From Bacteroides ovatus (GTDB lineage: Bacteria; Bacteroidota; Bacteroidia; Bacteroidales; Bacteroidaceae): a stretch of 64,000 bases of DNA. The stretch lies in NCBI RefSeq assembly GCF_001314995.1, contig NZ_CP012938.1, positions 2,976,001 to 3,040,000 on the forward strand, read 5' to 3'. This document shows positions 38,439 through 48,825 of the stretch, in pieces (the first letter of the stretch is position 1; each line of letters starts with the position of its first letter). The notes beneath the pieces were generated by a model that was given only the letters and a program-made list of their open reading frames with translations, searched no databases and was not told where the DNA came from. Position numbers and translations under genes: made by a program.

Positions 38439-40352
38439 CTATTTATTGGCTTGCCACTCAAATGCACCGATATCAATTCCAGCGTTCGATATACGAGCAT
38501 CTCCTTGAATATCAAGTAGCAAATTCCAATCTTTTACCACAGAGTTCAAACCGGCATCAACCAACGGAGAGTTCTCTGTGGGCTGATAGTTCTTACCTGC
38601 TACATCAGCAAATTGAGGACCATCGGTAGCGGCATTATCCGTATTCAGATTAATACAATTAGAAACTTGAGGAGTATTTCCACCATTATAAATCCATCCG
38701 CCTTGAATAGCACAATTCTTAAAAATAGCAGCCTTGTTCTGATCCAAATAGCCACTGTGTAAATCACCTTTAGTATGAATATTACCCCATACCACGCAAT
38801 TCACCATCTGGCAGGTACCACTACCTAAACGAACACCGGCACTACTACCAGCACTTCTATTGTTTACCACAGTCACATTGTATAGACAAGTGCTTTGTTG
38901 AACATTCATTGTAGAAGATGTACTTAATGTTTCGTTATCACGTATCACACAGTTAATCAATGTACACAAGAAATATGCGCCACCAGCATCACGGGCACAA
39001 GTATTATTTCTCACCACACAGTTTCTAATCATCCAATATTCATAAGCTATCAAAGCGCCTTCACCTTGTTTTCCCTTAGAGTCTACAAATTCAAAACCAT
39101 CAACAACACGTGTTGTACCTTCTGTCAATTTATACATGTAAACAGAAGGCCAGACATTAGATGGTGCAGCATGAAGAATAGATTTACGCTTCATGGTACG
39201 TTCAGCCACAGTAGTCTCTTTTCCTTCAAAACCGCCGTAGAAATTCACCTTCTTAAACTCGGTCCAATCTTTCAAATAATAGTCACCTGCAGCTACCCAC
39301 ATTTGCATATCACCATAGTGAGCACAGGCTGACAGACCTTCTTCGATAGTGCCAAACGCTCTCTCCCAGCTAGATCCATCACCATTGGCTCCAGCTTTCA
39401 CATAAACAATCTGACTGTAGAGACGCTGAGTAACATAGAGAGTATCCGATACTTCTACCACATCGCCCTGATTCTTGACAACTACATATCCTGTTCTGTC
39501 TTCAAATCCGTCGTTAGGATCCAGTTCGACAGGAATGTTTACATCCTGCACAATATCACCGCTAAACTCAGGAAGTTCACCCACATGAATCCAAGAATGA
39601 GAAACCTTACAATCAAATTGTAAATTCAAAGAGACTGGAATGTTTAATTGTGTTCCTTTTTTGCCAGTAATCATATTTTTCTCTGTTTCGGATAAAGAAA
39701 TAGACAACATCTTTTCCACATTGGTCTGGACAATTGTCAATTTGGTTTCTGTAGTCTTACCCGTGTCGGATAAAATAATACTCTTTCTTATTTCGGTCCC
39801 AGTGGTGTTCTTAGCAACTTTAACTTTCAAATGAGTATCGTCTACTTTCTTAAAGGTAAATCCACCAATCTGTTCCTCTTCTACATTCCATTCAAGATCG
39901 GTTACTACATCCAAAACAGCTTCACCACCATTAATATTAAAGTAAAGTACCTCCTTAGATAACGTAATCAATGAACCACGACCGTTTTGTTTCACAACAA
40001 TGCGTTTCGACATTTGATCCATCAAACGAATCTCAATCCAGCCTTCACGCAATGCCATCTCCGGGTTCTCTTCGATTTCAGCCACTATAGAGTCGGGCAA
40101 CAAAGCTTGCCCACGATAGCGTTTCAGTTTAATCCATGAAGCGGAAGCTTCGGCAAACCATGGATACGAAGAGTGTAAATCAATTACCTGACGAGAAGCG
40201 ACAGGCCCCATCAACAATTCATCTTGAATTTCAAGAGTTGGTTCAACGCGACGTATCAAATCGGAGTCATCGCACGAAGCTATGAAAGCTACCAAGAACA
40301 ATCCCAACACCTCCCTAAACCAAGCATGGAATTTCATATTATATGTATTCAT
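38439..40352 (-). CDS. BACON-type lipoprotein with parallel beta-helix (surface glycan-binding candidate)
   Basis: 637 residues from MNTYNMKFHAWFREVLGLF, with a lipoprotein signal ending AFIASCDD. At least three BACON-like Ig domains lie between about 30 and 320 (TDLEWNVEEEQIGGF, IRKSIILSDTGKT, KVSHSWIHVGELPEFSGD). They are followed by a right-handed beta-helix (VYVKAGANGDGSSWERAFGT, MIRNCVVRNNTCARDAGGAY, LINCVIRDNETL) with the closing motif SPLVDAGLNS...DIGAFEW. No catalytic residues are recognised. It holds the place of a surface glycan-binding protein. It starts 13 bp after the second NAGPA gene. Confidence 0.8.
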   Translation of the reverse strand: MNTYNMKFHAWFREVLGLFLVAFIASCDDSDLIRRVEPTLEIQDELLMGPVASRQVIDLHSSYPWFAEASASWIKLKRYRGQALLPDSIVAEIEENPEMALREGWIEIRLMDQMSKRIVVKQNGRGSLITLSKEVLYFNINGGEAVLDVVTDLEWNVEEEQIGGFTFKKVDDTHLKVKVAKNTTGTEIRKSIILSDTGKTTETKLTIVQTNVEKMLSISLSETEKNMITGKKGTQLNIPVSLNLQFDCKVSHSWIHVGELPEFSGDIVQDVNIPVELDPNDGFEDRTGYVVVKNQGDVVEVSDTLYVTQRLYSQIVYVKAGANGDGSSWERAFGTIEEGLSACAHYGDMQMWVAAGDYYLKDWTEFKKVNFYGGFEGKETTVAERTMKRKSILHAAPSNVWPSVYMYKLTEGTTRVVDGFEFVDSKGKQGEGALIAYEYWMIRNCVVRNNTCARDAGGAYFLCTLINCVIRDNETLSTSSTMNVQQSTCLYNVTVVNNRSAGSSAGVRLGSGTCQMVNCVVWGNIHTKGDLHSGYLDQNKAAIFKNCAIQGGWIYNGGNTPQVSNCINLNTDNAATDGPQFADVAGKNYQPTENSPLVDAGLNSVVKDWNLLLDIQGDARISNAGIDIGAFEWQANK

Positions 40353-40365
40353 ACTATTCCGTTTT

Positions 40366-41346
40366 TTAATTAGTTTTTTCAATAACTTGTAAGCCGTTTA
40401 TCACCGATCTGGCAGGATTGTCTGAAGGTTGATTCATTACCTCAAATGACACTGAACTGCCCTTTTCTACCCGACGTACCATAGTGGTAGAACCACCGCC
40501 ATCCATATTGAACGCTTGGTAACAACCAGCACCTTGACAGAGTAACATCATGTCCTCAAGACGCATACCGTTAGAGTATTCGGGCTGACGACCATCAACA
40601 ACAAATAAATAAACCTTGCGATTGTCAGCAGACACACCTACAAAGGTACGTGGATGGAATTGCATGGCGTTGTCATTTACGGTAAAGTTCTTCACTACCT
40701 CACCGTCTTGCACCATTCTTTGCCAACCACCAATAGCATGCACCACCTCTCGCTCTACTAATTTAAACTCTGGAACAGAAGTAATATGTGCCGTACCGTC
40801 TTTGAGCATATAGAATACATGATCAGCCTCCCAACCTATTTCAGTCTTGATAGCTACACCGTCTTTGTAGAATAGCCCACCAGGAATCCAAAGATCATTT
40901 TTCTTAGAATAGAAGTCGCCATTAGTTCCCAAAATCACTTTGCGTCCGGCTGCTTCAGCTTTCTCGGCCTGTACAGTTACCTGTTGCAGAATTTTACCTA
41001 CCTCCGGCTTATTATCAGGCGTAGAGGTAACTATGGTCACATTCTTATTTAAATCTACTTCAGCAATAATCATACGGGTAGGTTTAGCGCAATAGGTAAA
41101 GATGACATCGGTAATGCGTACCCCATCATACAAGTCGTAAGTTAATTCTTTTTCTACCGACTGAATGTAAGGCACATTATCGGCTATTCCTTGCATAATG
41201 GGAAGTGTGGCTCCTTTGTGAAGCTCCAATTTATCTTCACTAGAACAGCTACACAATAACATCATGAGTGACAGCATCAATGCTACTCGAAAATTCTTTG
41301 CAATGTATGACATAGTGTATTTCATATTTTCCATCTTTCTTTTCAT
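40366..41346 (-). CDS. Phosphodiester glycosidase (NAGPA-type) lipoprotein, copy 2
   Basis: Same family as copy 1. 326 residues with a lipoprotein signal (MLLCSCSSE). Hallmarks: ILGTNGDFYSKKNDLWIPGG, HPRTFVGVSADNRKVYLFVV and AFNMDGGGSTTMVRR. It is placed directly after SusD, where surface binding proteins or key enzymes usually sit. Starts at 41334 and 41325 are also possible. Two copies in one PUL suggest different linkage specificities or cell locations. Confidence 0.88.
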   Translation of the reverse strand: MKRKMENMKYTMSYIAKNFRVALMLSLMMLLCSCSSEDKLELHKGATLPIMQGIADNVPYIQSVEKELTYDLYDGVRITDVIFTYCAKPTRMIIAEVDLNKNVTIVTSTPDNKPEVGKILQQVTVQAEKAEAAGRKVILGTNGDFYSKKNDLWIPGGLFYKDGVAIKTEIGWEADHVFYMLKDGTAHITSVPEFKLVEREVVHAIGGWQRMVQDGEVVKNFTVNDNAMQFHPRTFVGVSADNRKVYLFVVDGRQPEYSNGMRLEDMMLLCQGAGCYQAFNMDGGGSTTMVRRVEKGSSVSFEVMNQPSDNPARSVINGLQVIEKTN

Positions 41347-41363
41347 TTACAGTAATTGACTAC

Positions 41364-43130
41364 TTATTCCCAACCCGGATTCTGAGGAAGTAGATTCGGG
41401 TTCAATGATATTTCGTCCAACGGAATGTTGTACAGGTAATTTTTAGCCGTAAAATTCATACTATAAGTAACTCGCTTAGCATAGGGAGTAATAAAACCAT
41501 CGGCATCGAATCCTACTTGATCTTTAATAGTCTTTATCTCATCGGCAGAGTACAAATTGGGATCCATCTTAGCACCACGACGCACACGGTTAAATACAAC
41601 CTCGCCTACATTCCAACGACAAACATCGTCCCAACGATAACCTTCGGCAAACAACTCAATGCGACGTTCGCGACGGATTTCACGAATCAAGTTAGCGTTA
41701 TCACCTTTCACATTAGGATATTTAGCAATCAAATCCGGATCAGCTATCGGATCAGCTTCCAACTTAAAAGTAAATCCTACACGGGCACGAAGCTGATTGA
41801 TGGTTTTATCCAATTCGGGATCTTTCCCCAACTCAGCACCAGCCTCAGCACGAATCAACAAGACCTCAGCATAACGCATAACAGGAGCGTCAATACCACC
41901 TTTGTGATTACCCACATAGTGCTCAGATGCCTTATAGAACTTACATACCGAATATCCAGTACAAGATGCAGCGTAGAAGGTTCGAGTATCCGAGTTGGGA
42001 AGAATAGAAAAGATATTAGGAGCCCCACCTTTCAACAGACCGCCAGTAGTACGATATAAAAAACGAGCATATTTACTACCAGATTCGGGCAAACATACTG
42101 TTTGTAACAGACGTCCGTCGCGATTCTTCATCTCTGCATTATATCCCATGTTGGGATTGTGGCAACCACAAAGAGAAATGGGTTTTCCTGTGTTAGCACA
42201 CAAGTATTCCTCAAAACAATCACGGCTCATACCCTGTTCGCTATTAGGAATACTATTAGGCACGTTGTGCCCCATATTGAGGGCAGGGTCATACTCACGA
42301 GAGAGAATTACCTCCGAATTATCATTGTAATTATCTTGTATGAAAAGATCGAAATAGCTATCGTCTGTACCCGATGCCTTATACAATTCATAACCATACC
42401 CCATCAGCTCTCCAGAAGCTTTGTAAGCCTCTTCGAGGAATTTTACATCGCCCTCTACATTACGATAACGACGCCAAGTACCTTCATAAAGACAGATACG
42501 GGCTTTGAGTAATAGAGCGGCATCGCGGCTCACACGATAAACTTTAGTCTTGCGAGGTAAAAACTCAATAGCCTTATTAATGGTAGCCAAAATATTGGTC
42601 ATCACTAAATCACGAGAATCACGTCCTTTATATAGTTCGGGGTTATCTTTATTCAACGTAGAATCATACCAAGGTACCTCACCAAAAAGACACACCTTAT
42701 TGAAATAATCAAAAGCTTTGAAAAATAAGATTTCTCCAGCAAATTTCTTTTTATCAATATCCGAAGCGGGAGACTTTTCATAATTTTCAAGAAAAGCATT
42801 ACAACCTCTCACTGTAGACCAGTCCCAGTCAGCACTACTAGTCATTACAGTGTTTTGACCAAATGTAATACTACTAGCACCAGCTGCTAAAAGATTATCA
42901 GACTGATACTCTTGCATAATCATATTGCCAATATTCCAAGACAAAGGATCACCATGTCCCTTGATGAGTTTAGGATAATAAAGATTGCAATATTGCTCTA
43001 ATGCGGCAGCATTAGAAGTCTCCCAGAAACGATCACTAGAAATTGCGTCACCCGGTTCAGTATCCAAATAATCACATCCGGACAGTGACAAGCACAAAAT
43101 GCAAATACATGAAAATATATATTTTTTCAT
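41364..43130 (-). CDS. SusD-family glycan-binding lipoprotein
   Basis: 588 residues from MKKYIFSCICILCLSLSGCD, a lipoprotein signal. SusD features: SDRFWETSNAAALEQYCNLY near the start, EILFFKAFDYFNKVCLFGEV around 150, LKARICLYEGTWRRY, VMRYAEVLLIRAEAGAELGK around 440, IREIRRERRIELFAEGYRWD and the closing NPNLLPQNPGWE. It is 15 bp after the SusC stop. The longer frame to 43142 leaves only 3 bp and weakens the signal peptide. Confidence 0.94.
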   Translation of the reverse strand: MKKYIFSCICILCLSLSGCDYLDTEPGDAISSDRFWETSNAAALEQYCNLYYPKLIKGHGDPLSWNIGNMIMQEYQSDNLLAAGASSITFGQNTVMTSSADWDWSTVRGCNAFLENYEKSPASDIDKKKFAGEILFFKAFDYFNKVCLFGEVPWYDSTLNKDNPELYKGRDSRDLVMTNILATINKAIEFLPRKTKVYRVSRDAALLLKARICLYEGTWRRYRNVEGDVKFLEEAYKASGELMGYGYELYKASGTDDSYFDLFIQDNYNDNSEVILSREYDPALNMGHNVPNSIPNSEQGMSRDCFEEYLCANTGKPISLCGCHNPNMGYNAEMKNRDGRLLQTVCLPESGSKYARFLYRTTGGLLKGGAPNIFSILPNSDTRTFYAASCTGYSVCKFYKASEHYVGNHKGGIDAPVMRYAEVLLIRAEAGAELGKDPELDKTINQLRARVGFTFKLEADPIADPDLIAKYPNVKGDNANLIREIRRERRIELFAEGYRWDDVCRWNVGEVVFNRVRRGAKMDPNLYSADEIKTIKDQVGFDADGFITPYAKRVTYSMNFTAKNYLYNIPLDEISLNPNLLPQNPGWE

Positions 43131-43145
43131 AATACCTATCAATTT

Positions 43146-46100
43146 TTAAAATGTTATATTAATACCGAATGAATAACTTCTCATAAATGCATATTCTTTA
43201 CCACTGTTCTCGCTAGACAAGCTGTTATCAGTTATTTGATCTACAATATCAGGAGTCATAAATGGGGGCAAACCGGTCTTCTCCCACAAATTCATACCAC
43301 TTACATAGATACGTACCTGCTCCATTTTCATCTTGGTCAACCAACTCTTGGGTAAAGTATAGCTCAAAGTAATATCTTTCAAGCGGATATATGCCGCATT
43401 TTGTAAGTATTTAGTTTGAATCTGCTTACTACGTTTATTGCCATTAGCATTCAAACGAGGATAATAAGCTGTAGGATTTTCATAGGTCCAAATATTGTCG
43501 ATATGGTATTGGGTTACACAAGAGTTATAGATACCTCTAGAGAATCCCCAAAAGATATCACTACTTGTCCACATATCGCGTTTACCCACCCCTTCGAAAA
43601 TAGCACGGATATCGAAACCACGCCAACCAATACCTCCTTGCAAATTAAAACGATATCGAGGAGTAGAGTTACCTATCACCTTTTGGTCACCCGGATTGGC
43701 CAATGTACGATTACCTTGGTCTATCATGCCATCACCATTTAAGTCTTTGTAGCGAATATCGCCCGGATACCACTTAGAAGAAATGTATTTCTGTACATAG
43801 TTCATTTTGGCTGCTTCAAAATCGTCCATAATATAACCATCAGTCACATACCCCCAGATTTCACCCAGTTTCTGTCCTTCATAATACATACCACTAGCCA
43901 ACGAACCGTTGGGGTTATCGTATTTGGTTATCTCAGCCTGGTAATCGGACAAACCTACGGTAAGCGAATAGTCCATAGGACTTCCCAATACATTCTTAAT
44001 ACGATCTTTCCACGTCAATTCCAACTCCCAGCCAGTGGTACGCATATCAGCAATATTCTCTTTACCACCCGAAGTACCCAATACGGCAGGCAGTGTAACC
44101 GAACGTACCATATCTTTGGTATCGCGTACATAGAAATCGAATGTACCCATCAAACGATTGTTGAACAATGACCAGTCCAAACCCAAGTCTTTCGTCACAA
44201 CCTTCTCCCAAGTCACTACACTAGGCAAAGAAGGAATATTCAACGCATTGACCATTTTACCATCCATCATATAGTTGGTCAACACCTTACCAGAAAGAAT
44301 AGACATATAGTCATGATAGCCGTTAGTTATCTGATTACCCAAAGCACCTACAGAGGCACGAAGTTTCAAATTGTCTACTACTTTGGAAAGTGGTTCAAAG
44401 AATTTTTCTTCCGAAATACGCCAACCAATAGAGGCTGAAGGAAAAAACGCCCAACGATCGTCTTTAGCATACTTAGAAGAGCCGTCATAACGACCATTTA
44501 CCTCAAGTAGATATTTAGAGCGATAATCATAGTTCAAGCGAAAGAAAGCCCCCTGTACACGCCAGATGTCTGCACCTTCAGCATTCTCTTTATAGTTGAT
44601 GGCTAAGTCGGAAATAGGCAACTCGTTATCATACAAGTCAGTCATGGTATATGAAGTATTAGCATAAGTCTTCTCCTCTTGGTTATACCCCCCCATTACC
44701 GAAATGTTATGAACATCGTTGAACGAAGTTTTATACTCGGCCCATACATTGATAGCATGGTAAATATTGTTCGAGTTATAGTTTTTCACATAATTGGGAG
44801 TCTCTACAATCCATTCAGGACCGCCCTCAGGAAAAGTTTGCTTAATTTCTTTACGGTGGAATTTCTGAACAGTAGAATAACGATTCCAAGAGTAATCGCC
44901 CTTAATAGATAGTCCTTTCAATGGATGTAAATCGAAACGCCCGATGTACCATTGGTCCCAAGTCTCTTTTTTATTACGTCCGGCTAAAGCCATCTTTCCA
45001 ATAACGTTATAATTACCACTGTTGAGATACATACCTGCAAAATCACCATTAGGTAAAAAGATAGAGAGTGTAGGAAACATACGATATACCTCATAATACC
45101 AAGTTTGAGAACTGCTACCACCATTGTCCATATAAGGTTCATCATTCTTAATATTACTCATACGGGTAGCAAAACTCACGTCCAGCCAACTAGTTAGTTT
45201 CGTATCGAAATTGAACGCTAAATTGAAGCGCTTATAAAAGTCATTTCCATAGCGAAAAATACCCGACTGGTCTTTGAAACCAATAGAAGCATAGTAATTG
45301 TTACGTTCGGTTCCACCCGAAAGGCTCACATTATGTTGTTGCATGAAAGCCGACTTTTGATAGAACTCAGATAACCAATCGGTGTTGCCCACATAGGCCC
45401 ATCCCGGGTTGCTAGGACTATAATTTGGATTCTGAATGCCTTCGGTATCGACCAAGATTGCAGGATTGTGTTCTGGATCGGCAATATGTGCATCGAGTTT
45501 CTCCATAAATTTTTCGTTAAAGTAATATCCACCCGGAGTATCATACTCGTATGCCTTATTCCACATACGCGCCCATACATCCGAACGGGGCATTTCCGGT
45601 AAACGGGCCGGTGAACTCCATGAAAGGTTATTATTATAGGTCACCCGCGTTTTCTGATTACGATTTCCTTTCTTTGTAGTGACAAGCATCACACCGAAGG
45701 CAGCACGTGCACCATAAACAGCAGCGGCAGAAGCATCTTTCAACACTGACACACTCTCCACATCTTGAGGATTAATCAATGACAGGTCGGAGATTTCCAC
45801 TCCATCGACCAAAATCAAAGCATTCCCGCCATTCAAAGAGGTATTTCCGCGAATATTAATCTTGGCTGCTTCGTTTGGTTGACCGCTATTGAAAGTAATA
45901 TTCAGATTGGGAACCATTCCCTGCAAACCCTGAGCAATATTAGCGATAGGGCGGTTTTCAAGGATTTCACCGGAAGCAGTTGTCACGGCTCCTGTCAGAT
46001 TCAGCTTTTTCTGTGTACCATATCCTACTACCACGACTTCATTCAAAGACGCCGAACTTTCTTCAAGCATTATTTTCAAAGAATTAGTTTCACCGGATAC

Positions 46101-46700
46101 CCAGACTTTTCTTGTGCTAAAACCTATATAAGAAGCAACAAGTAAGACACGCTTACCATCTCTTATCCGTAACGTAAATCCACCGGACAGATCTGTGGTA
46201 ACACCATTGGTCGTTCCCTGTACCGTAATATTTACACCCGGCAACGGCTGTCCACTGGCATCAACCACTGTTCCTTTTACAGTATATTCTTTGATTTCTA
46301 CCGGTACTTCTGCTTTCTTTTCTTCTTTTTGGGGAAGGCGGACAATAATCACTTGTCTCCCTTTTACTGTATATGTCAGTTGTTTAGGGGGTAATATTCT
46401 ATTCAAAATAGACACAACCGACTCGTTTTGTGCTTTGACTGTTACTTTTTCATTTTTCTGCAAGACATCTTCTTTAAAGAAGAAGACATAATTACTTTTC
46501 TTTTCCAGTGTTTTAAACAGGGTTTCCAAAGAGACATTTGTCAGATTTAACGTTACATCCGTGGATTGAAGTAGCATAAACCCGTCTTCTGCCGAGATCT
46601 TTGGCAAATGGGACGTTAAAAGAATGCATAAAAGTAAAAATCGAAAACCAATATTGGTTAAATATTTACTTTTATTCCTTGTCTGAGAGTTATTTTTCAT
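43146..46700 (-). CDS. SusC-family TonB-dependent transporter with STN domain
   Basis: 1184 residues. A long signal region to about residue 38 precedes an STN domain at about 48-120 (NLTNVSLETLFKTLEKKSNY), a carboxypeptidase-regulatory-like domain at about 140-225 (TVKGTVVDASGQPLPGVNIT), the linker LNEVVVVGYGTQKKLNLTG, a plug at about 235-345 and the barrel ending in SYSFGINITF. Its plug linker differs from the two SusC genes on the left (GTQKKLNLTG versus GTT.RKNLTT), so this PUL has a separate origin. The STN domain pairs it with the FecR at 46860. Confidence 0.95.
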   Translation of the reverse strand: MKNNSQTRNKSKYLTNIGFRFLLLCILLTSHLPKISAEDGFMLLQSTDVTLNLTNVSLETLFKTLEKKSNYVFFFKEDVLQKNEKVTVKAQNESVVSILNRILPPKQLTYTVKGRQVIIVRLPQKEEKKAEVPVEIKEYTVKGTVVDASGQPLPGVNITVQGTTNGVTTDLSGGFTLRIRDGKRVLLVASYIGFSTRKVWVSGETNSLKIMLEESSASLNEVVVVGYGTQKKLNLTGAVTTASGEILENRPIANIAQGLQGMVPNLNITFNSGQPNEAAKINIRGNTSLNGGNALILVDGVEISDLSLINPQDVESVSVLKDASAAAVYGARAAFGVMLVTTKKGNRNQKTRVTYNNNLSWSSPARLPEMPRSDVWARMWNKAYEYDTPGGYYFNEKFMEKLDAHIADPEHNPAILVDTEGIQNPNYSPSNPGWAYVGNTDWLSEFYQKSAFMQQHNVSLSGGTERNNYYASIGFKDQSGIFRYGNDFYKRFNLAFNFDTKLTSWLDVSFATRMSNIKNDEPYMDNGGSSSQTWYYEVYRMFPTLSIFLPNGDFAGMYLNSGNYNVIGKMALAGRNKKETWDQWYIGRFDLHPLKGLSIKGDYSWNRYSTVQKFHRKEIKQTFPEGGPEWIVETPNYVKNYNSNNIYHAINVWAEYKTSFNDVHNISVMGGYNQEEKTYANTSYTMTDLYDNELPISDLAINYKENAEGADIWRVQGAFFRLNYDYRSKYLLEVNGRYDGSSKYAKDDRWAFFPSASIGWRISEEKFFEPLSKVVDNLKLRASVGALGNQITNGYHDYMSILSGKVLTNYMMDGKMVNALNIPSLPSVVTWEKVVTKDLGLDWSLFNNRLMGTFDFYVRDTKDMVRSVTLPAVLGTSGGKENIADMRTTGWELELTWKDRIKNVLGSPMDYSLTVGLSDYQAEITKYDNPNGSLASGMYYEGQKLGEIWGYVTDGYIMDDFEAAKMNYVQKYISSKWYPGDIRYKDLNGDGMIDQGNRTLANPGDQKVIGNSTPRYRFNLQGGIGWRGFDIRAIFEGVGKRDMWTSSDIFWGFSRGIYNSCVTQYHIDNIWTYENPTAYYPRLNANGNKRSKQIQTKYLQNAAYIRLKDITLSYTLPKSWLTKMKMEQVRIYVSGMNLWEKTGLPPFMTPDIVDQITDNSLSSENSGKEYAFMRSYSFGINITF

Positions 46701-46735
46701 ATTTTTGTATTGTTAGATTTATAACTTTGCTGAGT

Positions 46736-46794
46736 TATTTTTAATTCTAATGTGAACCGGATGATATTTCGCAGATATTATCCGGTTTTTTCTG
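46736..46794 (+). ncRNA. Candidate PUL-associated small RNA opposite susC
   Basis: Plus-strand promoter-like TAACTTTG at 46722-46729 and an intrinsic terminator at 46755-46794 lie between the susC start (46700) and the fecR stop (46860), both minus-strand genes. This is the third case in the window of the same arrangement. The predicted RNA is about 60 nt, without an ORF. Confidence 0.55.
46755..46794 (+). terminator. Intrinsic terminator of the candidate sRNA
   Basis: Arms 46755-46762 (AACCGGAT) and 46780-46787 pair over 8 bp, with further ATAT pairing inside, followed by TTTTTTCTGTTTT on the plus strand. Confidence 0.7.
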
Positions 46795-46859
46795 TTTTAT
46801 TTTAAGGTGGTATGTTTTTCATTTCTTTCTTTTTAAAGGTTATACTTCATTTGAGTTTC

Positions 46860-48059
46860 TCAAGGCATGATGTATATTAAATCCCCTCGCCTAGTTATAT
46901 TTAATGGCGTAGTCAATGAGATGGCCTCCAATACTTCGTCAAGTGTACAATTCAAATCAAGACTACCATAATATTTTTCATCTTTCAAACTTCCTGATAT
47001 TTCTATTTTTGTATCATAATATCTCGACAGTGATTTCAGCACATCAGAAAGTCTCTGTCCATCGAAATTCATAGCATCGTCTTTCCAACAAATATAGTTG
47101 TATACGTCCACTTCATTCACTTTTACTGCACCGTTGTCTTTTGAAAGACGTTGATTAGGGAGCAAGCGCTTTTTCTCTTTATTGTCTACTGTCACATCTA
47201 CACTTCCCTGAACAAGTACCACTGCTGTCTCCGTATCTTTTACATAATCGGTTACATTGAATGATGTTCCCAGCACGGTAACTTCTAAACGATCCGTCTT
47301 CACGACAAAAGGGTGCTTAGCATCTTTACGAACGTCCAAATATACTTCTCCTTGTACATTCAACTTTCTATTCTCCAGAAAGTCCGAAGCATAAGATATG
47401 CATGAACCGGAATTAATCCACAATAAAGAACCATCCGGAAGGATTATTTTAGAACGCTTCCCATAAGGTACCATTATCTGATTCACCGATATCTTTTCTC
47501 CTCTGGAAGCAGCTACCAATTGTTCGTCCACTGTAACTGTACCGTCCTCACCTACCCGGATTTCAGCATTATTCTTGTCCAAACCAACGGCCTGTTTACC
47601 ATCCAAAATAATCTGTATTTGCCCTGAATGACCTAAAGAGTCTATAATATTGGCTGTAACATCTGTAGTTTTCTGCAAATTGGATTTGGATAGAATATAA
47701 TAAGTCCCCAAACAGATGAATAGTAAGGCTGCCATACTTGCCACATAAGCCATTACTCTCCGATAAGGTAATGTTTTTTTGTGAAGCTGTACCGGTTGCG
47801 AAGATTCATGTTGAAGCCTATCCATCATTCTGGCAAAACTTTGCATCTTATATTCCTCAGATACAGGTCTGCTATCTTCAACCACTTTCATATTTTGAAT
47901 CACCGCAATAGCCAATTCTATCTTTTCTTCACAACCGGGATGCTGAATCTTATAGGATTTAATATCAAACCCATTATCAGAAAAACCATATCTTGCCCAT
48001 TGGAAGAAATCATCATCCAACAAAAATTCTTCTATATCTCTAAATGTATATTGAGCCAT
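46860..48059 (-). CDS. FecR-family anti-sigma factor
   Basis: 399 residues. The cytoplasmic region is followed by one membrane segment near 107-125 (VMAYVASMAALLFICLGTYYI), a FecR domain with MVPYGKRSKIILPDGSLLWI, GEVYLDVRKDAKHPFVVKT and VLVQGSVDVTV, and a DUF4974-type C-terminus (RLSDVLKSLSRYYDTKIEI). It is longer than the other two FecR proteins because of a linker after the membrane segment. It lies between the sigma gene and susC. Confidence 0.93.
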   Translation of the reverse strand: MAQYTFRDIEEFLLDDDFFQWARYGFSDNGFDIKSYKIQHPGCEEKIELAIAVIQNMKVVEDSRPVSEEYKMQSFARMMDRLQHESSQPVQLHKKTLPYRRVMAYVASMAALLFICLGTYYILSKSNLQKTTDVTANIIDSLGHSGQIQIILDGKQAVGLDKNNAEIRVGEDGTVTVDEQLVAASRGEKISVNQIMVPYGKRSKIILPDGSLLWINSGSCISYASDFLENRKLNVQGEVYLDVRKDAKHPFVVKTDRLEVTVLGTSFNVTDYVKDTETAVVLVQGSVDVTVDNKEKKRLLPNQRLSKDNGAVKVNEVDVYNYICWKDDAMNFDGQRLSDVLKSLSRYYDTKIEISGSLKDEKYYGSLDLNCTLDEVLEAISLTTPLNITRRGDLIYIMP

Positions 48060-48189
48060 TTTCTGCCTTATTTTCTATGATGACAAACGAGCAGATGAAT
48101 TTATACTCATCAGGAGAAAAAAAAATCAAAAAAAGACAGACGGGATAAGTAAAAATGAAAGAAGTATGCTATAACAAGTTACTATACAA

Positions 48190-48777
48190 TTATATAGAAA
48201 GCACATTAATAAGAAATAAAATAGTAGCGGATGAAGATTCTTTCCTAATCTTTTCCATAGAACGGAACAATAGATTTCGGGCAGACTGGATATTAATTTT
48301 CATTATTTCTGAGATTTCTTCAAAACTCATCTCATGGATAAAGCGAAGATAGATTATTTCTTTCTGACGTCCGGTAAGTCCTTTCAATATATGATGAACC
48401 TCATCTGACAGCCCTTGGTCATGCATCCAAGCCAATTGCTCATCAATTGTATAATCCAAATCAAATGCAAAGTCATAATCCGGCAATGATTGAAGTTTCG
48501 CATTACGAAGTAATTGATTATAAATCAAATTCTTTAATGCACGAAATAGGAAGGAACGTAACTTTGTATTATCTTCAAGAATTATCTTTTTCTGATAAAG
48601 TTTCAGAAACAGGTCTTGAATCAAGTCTTCTACCATCTCATTATCTCCCCCCACTCTACGACCATAAGCTAATAAATCATCAAAGCATAAACAGTACAAT
48701 TGAGAAAATGCCATTTCATTTCCACCCCAAAATTGTACCCATAAATCTATTATGCGTTTCTGATCATTGAGAGTCAT
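48190..48777 (-). CDS. RNA polymerase ECF sigma factor
   Basis: 195 residues. Region 2 is at about 20-90 (LYCLCFDDLLAYGRRVGGDN, DLIQDLFLKLYQKKI, LRSFLFRALKNLIYN). Region 4 is at about 125-180 (LTGRQKEIIYLRFIHEMSFE, MKINIQSARNLLFRSMEKIR). The hydrophobic tail ILFLINVLSI is as in PUL-linked sigma factors. It begins the third PUL, 130 bp before fecR. Confidence 0.93.
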   Translation of the reverse strand: MTLNDQKRIIDLWVQFWGGNEMAFSQLYCLCFDDLLAYGRRVGGDNEMVEDLIQDLFLKLYQKKIILEDNTKLRSFLFRALKNLIYNQLLRNAKLQSLPDYDFAFDLDYTIDEQLAWMHDQGLSDEVHHILKGLTGRQKEIIYLRFIHEMSFEEISEIMKINIQSARNLLFRSMEKIRKESSSATILFLINVLSI

Positions 48778-48794
48778 AAACTGAATTTAGTTCT

Positions 48795-48825
48795 CAAAAT
48801 TAAACTTCTTAATATATTCATTCAA
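48795..48825 (-). promoter_or_regulatory. Bacteroides-type promoter of the PUL sigma gene
   Basis: Read on the minus strand: TTG at 48825-48823, -7 box TAATTTTG at 48802-48795, 20 bp apart, with the ATG 18 bp downstream. Confidence 0.55.
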
